NCBI GenBank assembly: GCA_010279815.1 | Contig: QEOQ01000258.1 | Coordinates: forward strand, 252,424-316,423 | Source: Brachionus plicatilis | Lineage: Eukaryota > Rotifera > Eurotatoria > Ploima > Brachionidae | Reading direction: 5' to 3' | Length of the DNA stretch: 64,000 bases | In this document: positions 60,024-64,000 of the stretch, one piece after another | How positions within the stretch are numbered: the first letter of the stretch is position 1 | Layout: the number at the start of each line of letters is the position of its first letter | Program-made: the position numbers and the translations under genes | The notes under the pieces: model-generated | Seen by the model: only the letters and a program-made list of their open reading frames with translations | Databases searched by the model: none | Told to the model about the DNA's origin: nothing

Positions 60024-61326
60024 GTTTTTATTTAAAATTAAAAAAAATTTTAATCATTAACTAAACTTTTAATTATTTAACTTCAATTTCCTAAATGTCT
60101 CAAAGATGAATTTGACAGAGTCATTTTCACCTGATAAAAATAAGATGTAATAGATGCAAAGCAACTGTTAAACATCTCTACTTGATCAACGGTGTTTGAT
60201 GCTTTAGAATCATTCCAAACTAGCTCTTCTAGAAAGCCGTGAATACCAACATCTCTTCTAGTTTTTATTAAAGATTTATTTTCCAGAACTTTTTGGAATT
60301 TTTAAAATATTTTGAATTCAAAGACTCAAAGTATAAATTAAATATTTAGACTCAAAGTATAATTTCATCTTATGACGGTTTAATTTTTTAAATTCTCTTC
60401 TAGCCTCCTTATAAACATTTAAATTTGATCATTTTCAACTAAATTATAATTAGTATAGAATAAGTTTCTAAAATTTCTTAAAGATCTTAACTTAGAGTCA
60501 AACCATGGACTTGGTTGAAAATTTTTTTTCCATTTAACTTTCTTAAAGGACAACAAGGATATTTTTATTTTTAAAATTAAATAGAAAGGTTTTTCTTTTA
60601 AATTAAAAAACAGTTTATTTAAAAAAAAGTTATTTTAAATTCAAAAAGCATTTTTATAAAGTAAATTCATTTTTGTGATAAAAAAGAAATTTTAGTTATC
60701 ACGGCTGGTCTATCAGAGATTACGGCATTCACTTCCTTAACCTAGCCCTCACTCTAATGGTATTATAAAATCTACCTTTATCTAGTCTACTCTAAATTAT
60801 TAGTGTTTTTTTAATATGAAAAAATTTTAAAACCCTTTCAATTATTTTCTTTTAAAGTTTTTTACACAAGTCTTAAAAAGTTAGTTTGCGCAAATGGTGA
60901 ATTTAAACAGAGTAACCTCGAATGAAAGGAAATTTACGGTTTCTAAATTTTGAAAATCTTTAGCGAAGTAACCACTTAGCTAAGCTAACTTGTAATAATT
61001 TGCTTTTAAATTAATATTTAAAATTCAGAATTTCGTTGTTTTGAAATTTATAAATTTAAAGCTTTTTGTTAAGATTTTATTGCTTTAATAATTTTTTTGT
61101 AAGTGTGAATTTGACTCACTTATTTGAAACAAAATGAGCTTTACCTTTTCTGTAAAAAGTGGTAAGAAAATTTTCGAAAAAACTTCGATCTTTTCGATTG
61201 TATTTTACTGCTTGAAAGAATTTGAACTGAAGAGTATAAAATTTAAATTTATATTTAGAATAAAAATTCTAAGTGTAAAATTTCAAAAAAGGCTTTTTAA
61301 TCAATTAATTATTAATAAATAACTAA

Positions 61327-61765
61327 CACTAGAAGGACCGGGCAATGAAGGAAAGTGTGTATACCCAAAAGGACCGGAGCAATCAAAATGACCGCTTTTC
61401 ATTTTTAAGCCAAAAAATATAAGATAGTTTTTTTTTTCAAGTTAAATTGGGTATATCTAGTCTCAAGAAAATAAGCTTAAAGATTTTTTGCTTTTTTAAA
61501 ATTTTCTTATTCATCAAAAAAGACTATTATAAGTCTAAAATGTGAAAAAAATGTGAAAAAAAAGACAATTTATTTTAACTCTTCTTTTTTATTTTAATAT
61601 CACATTTTGTTTGATCGTAATGAAATAAATTTTAAATCAATAATAATCAATTTTTCTCCTTTTTAATTTGACTATTTGAAGATAAAAAAAAGTTAAGTAG
61701 TTCATGGAAAAAAAGCATTTAAAAAGGAGCGGTCAAAATTATCGCATTCGGTCCTTTGAGTACTG
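61327..61765. mobile_element. piggyBac-like element, right-arm copy
   Basis: Begins ctaa-cactagaaggaccgggc and contains aaaggaccggagcaatc, then ends in the degenerate gcattcggtcctttgagta. It is the mirror of 52855-53423, with about 100 nt less inside (the segment coding for aaaagttttagtgaag is missing). Non-coding. Confidence 0.5.
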
Positions 61766-62152
61766 TATTTAAAATTCGGTCCTTCATGACCGAATTTAAA
61801 TGTGAATATTCGTTAGACAAAAGCATTCAAAAAAAAAACTATTCTATTATATATTTTGTATAAGTGCTAATTGGCTAAAACTGAATATCCAAAGTTTGTG
61901 ACATGTCATTAAAATTTAGCTTATTGGTTGTTAAAATTTTGTTAAACTATTTTTGCTTAAATTAATTTTCAAAATTTAAAATCTAAATTTTCTTTATTAA
62001 ATAATAATTAATTTTTTGGATTGATCTTCAAATTGATGAAGACTTTACTTTGTTAAATATTTTGATGTTGTGTATTTTGTCATAATTTAAAAAATGAATC
62101 TACTTAAAATTAATTTTTTTGCATATGATTATTATATATTTGAAAAAATATT

Positions 62153-62260
62153 TGACAGCAGTGGGATTTGAACCCACGCCAGTATACACTGACCAGAACA
62201 CACTTTTAAGTTATGTTTCAAACTTGAGTCTGGCGCCTTAGACCACTCGGCCATACTGTC
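62153..62260 (-). tRNA. tRNA-Leu(CAA) with intron, second copy
   Basis: Same 108-nt gene as at 52360-52467 on the opposite strand. By eye it is identical through the acceptor, D-arm, anticodon CAA, intron and T-arm. It belongs to the right arm of the inverted repeat. Confidence 0.95.
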
Positions 62261-62497
62261 TATGATAAAATTTATTTTCAAATTCAATAATTATCAAACA
62301 ATTGAAAAAATTCAAAATCAAAGAAATTTAAGCTATCAATTCTAATTAAATTTACTCAAATTAAAAGACTTATTTTCAATCAAACTAAATCAAAAGCTTT
62401 CAAATTAGTTTTTTTTTATTTTAAATTTTTGTCATTGTCTGTAAAATTTTTGAAGAAAAAAATCACGTTTATTTAATATTATTTCTGAATTAATGAA

Positions 62498-62767
62498 ATG
62501 TCTATTATTCGATTTATTTATATTTTATTCTTTTGCAGTCTCAACCAAGCTTGCTTACCTTCAAAAAGCCACATTTATTCAGAAACTGAAGAATTTTTCG
62601 AATATAGAACAGACTGCGGCGTGTCAGCTAAAAGTCATTACTTCGGAAATTCATTAAATAAGCGTATCATTAATGGAAATGAAAGTGACCCGGATTTTTT
62701 TCCATGGTTTGTAACCTTGACCAACTATTTAACAAAAAATTGTGGAGGTACTCTAATTTCATTCTAA
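62498..62767 (+). pseudogene. Truncated copy of the S1 protease 5' end
   Basis: The signal peptide, propeptide and the first stretch of the protease domain (RIINGNESDPDFFPW, NCGGTLIS) are nearly identical to 51591-52123 (differences: second codon Pro to Ser, one Ile to Phe). It ends in Phe-stop where the parent has Ser-Gln (TCC CAA versus TTC TAA), and homology stops a few codons later. It lacks the catalytic His, Asp and Ser. A secreted ~90-residue fragment could be made, but nothing supports a function. Confidence 0.85.
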
Positions 62768-62776
62768 CATGTCACC

Positions 62777-63094
62777 AGATATTATCCTTCTTTCATTATT
62801 TGCCATAGAATAATATTTAAAAATAATAATTTTTTGGACTCAATTATTTTTTAGACATGTCATTGAAGCTGACTCAACTTTAAATATTAATTCTAATAAG
62901 CATTTCATAAAAAAATAATATTTAAAATTCAAAATTTAGCATTCAAACATTTACATAAGCTTAAAGATGTTTGCTATGAGCATATTTTTAAATTGAGCTT
63001 AATTCATCCATAAGGGATATTTTTAGAAACAAAGAATTTAAATTTCCATTTTAGATTTTTATTCTTGATTTAAATCTTGATAAGCTTCTTATTT
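62777..63094. other. Intergenic, nothing recognised
   Basis: Short AT-rich spacer between the right inverted-repeat arm and the DUF229 stop codon. No feature seen. Confidence 0.5.
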
Positions 63095-64000
63095 TTATTT
63101 TTTACAAAAACAAAATTTCCTCAAATCCTTGGTCAAGTGTAATTTTTGGCTGAAGGATGGTATACACTGTGTTCTTAATCCATAGACATCAAGTCTACTT
63201 ATTGAAGAAATAGGCTCGATATAATAATTTTGATTTTTGTCGTAAAAAATTGTGGCCTCATATATTCCATTATTAGCCTTGGTCACAAATTGAAGCCTTA
63301 CTAATTTGCCATCATTTAGATTTGCATATTTTACTAAGTTCAACTCTTTTAAGACAAGAATTTCACAATATGTGTTTACTTGCGTAAGCAAGCTATTCAT
63401 TTCTCTAAAAACATCTATAACTACCTTTTTAGAAAATTTGTCATCAATTTTCAAATGTTTCCAATCATTTATACAGGTGCAAAAATGCATCGGTGCTCCG
63501 ACATGTTCACATGTTCGATTAGCAGGGATTTGGTCAAGAAGACTAATAGATCGAATGCCAGCTTTTTCTTGCTTAATACAAGCCAAGTCTCTGATGGTTT
63601 GATAAATGTCTAAAGGTGTTGTAAACTGATTTGAATTACGAAACAAATTTAAAATTTTTTTCTTATTTTCTTGTTTAAATTTTTGAGGCAAATAAATTGA
63701 AAAAAATGGAAGACGTTCTTCTAAATCGCCTTGTTCACCTTGTCGATCTGAATTATAGCGGACACCATGATCTGAAAATAAAAAAAGTGCTGTATTGTCT
63801 AAATTTCCATTTTCATAATTGTATTTTAAAAATATTTCCAAATCGTCATCTAAAAAATTGGCTTTTGCATTGTTACCATGTGTATTCTCACCATAGTGCA
63901 TTATGGCCACAAAATTGGCTTTCGAATTGTACATTTCAACAAATTCAGTAATTAGATTTAAAGCTTTTTTTGAACGCTTTATTGAACCAATACATAAGTC
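63095..64000 (-). CDS. DUF229 family protein (sulfatase-like), C-terminal part
   Basis: Open from the right window edge to the stop at 63095; the 5' part lies beyond 64000. It has the alkaline-phosphatase/sulfatase-fold metal site typical of DUF229: FVAIMHYGENTHGN, DDDLEIFLKYNYENGNLDNT, then FLFSDHGVRYNSDRQG with the Asp-His pair, and LEERLPFFSIYLPQKF. It then has the family's TTPLDIYQTIRDL and a Cys-rich tail (CEHVGAPMHFCTC ... FCFCKK). Members are secreted or type II membrane proteins, abundant in nematodes and other invertebrates; substrate unknown. 63935-64000 continues the frame (CIGSIKRSKKALNLITEF). The exon fragment at 59786 belongs to the same family but lies on the other strand. Confidence 0.85.
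   Translation of the reverse strand, partial: DLCIGSIKRSKKALNLITEFVEMYNSKANFVAIMHYGENTHGNNAKANFLDDDLEIFLKYNYENGNLDNTALFLFSDHGVRYNSDRQGEQGDLEERLPFFSIYLPQKFKQENKKKILNLFRNSNQFTTPLDIYQTIRDLACIKQEKAGIRSISLLDQIPANRTCEHVGAPMHFCTCINDWKHLKIDDKFSKKVVIDVFREMNSLLTQVNTYCEILVLKELNLVKYANLNDGKLVRLQFVTKANNGIYEATIFYDKNQNYYIEPISSISRLDVYGLRTQCIPSFSQKLHLTKDLRKFCFCKK

Larger units (their letters stand above)
60071..62776 (-). repeat. Right arm of large inverted repeat
   Basis: Reverse complement of 51844-54932, about 2.7 kb. The inner end begins aattatttaacttcaattt; the outer end stops in the protease at about 62776, where catgtcatcactgctgc of the left arm is replaced by catgtcaccagatatt. It carries LINE sequence (60071-60430), a piggyBac-like end at 61327, tRNA-Leu and a dead protease 5' end. 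The ~300-nt block at 53428-53735 is absent. Confidence 0.9.

Noticed and set aside
61134..61322. 62-codon ORF in the right inverted-repeat arm
   Set aside because: The corresponding left-arm sequence is not open in the same way; low-complexity, no family.

Overview
This is a eukaryotic window: strongly AT-rich DNA with single-copy metazoan housekeeping genes split by many short (about 45-60 nt) GT-AG introns, a few multi-kilobase introns full of small DNA transposons, and an intron-containing tRNA-Leu(CAA). Gene content (group I PAK kinase, PPT1, RSF1, METTL1, SAS-4/CENPJ, UBE2F, MRPL10, CHMP1, RRP1, secreted EGF proteins, S1 protease, DUF229 protein) fits a small invertebrate. A rotifer-like AT-rich genome is my best guess, but no feature fixes the phylum. 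Two runs of N (7534-8022, 35585-36117) are assembly gaps. Exon structures were assembled by reading splice sites and frames by eye. Wherever a complete model is given, the exon lengths sum to a multiple of three.

Layout. 1-9566: 3' part of a PAK kinase gene. It starts with two tandem, phase-0, alternative CRIB-domain exons, followed by introns of 3.6 and 3.9 kb carrying tandem hairpin repeats, a piggyBac-like MITE and a 1.2-kb foldback element. 12308-13514: PPT1. 14064-17545: RSF1. 17.9-24.2 kb: transposon-rich intergenic DNA with a perfect-length foldback (two 624-nt arms), a hAT MITE with an 8-bp target duplication and LINE/SINE tails. 24195-28068 (-): coiled-coil protein of unknown function. 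28176-29321 (-): METTL1. 33966-39811: SAS-4/CENPJ, split by a gap. 41941-46295: compact cluster UBE2F (+), MRPL10 (-), CHMP1 (-), RRP1 (+). 47652-50919 (-): two tandem paralogous secreted EGF-repeat genes. 51225-52123 (-): trypsin-like protease.

51.84-62.78 kb is one large architecture. Two inverted arms of about 3.1 and 2.7 kb each carry the protease 5' end, an intron-containing tRNA-Leu, a piggyBac-like element and a decayed LINE reverse transcriptase. They flank a 5.1-kb island that holds an intronless LRPPRC-like PPR gene. The right-hand protease copy is dead. A DUF229 (sulfatase-like) exon fragment lies at the inner right boundary, and a partial DUF229 gene runs off the right edge on the minus strand.

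The genes do not form one pathway; they are ordinary neighbours in a metazoan chromosome. The most notable signals are the duplicated CRIB exons of PAK, the inverted-repeat-flanked island, the abundance of palindromic elements, and three separate small coding relics that contain AT-hook-like GRPRK-type motifs.
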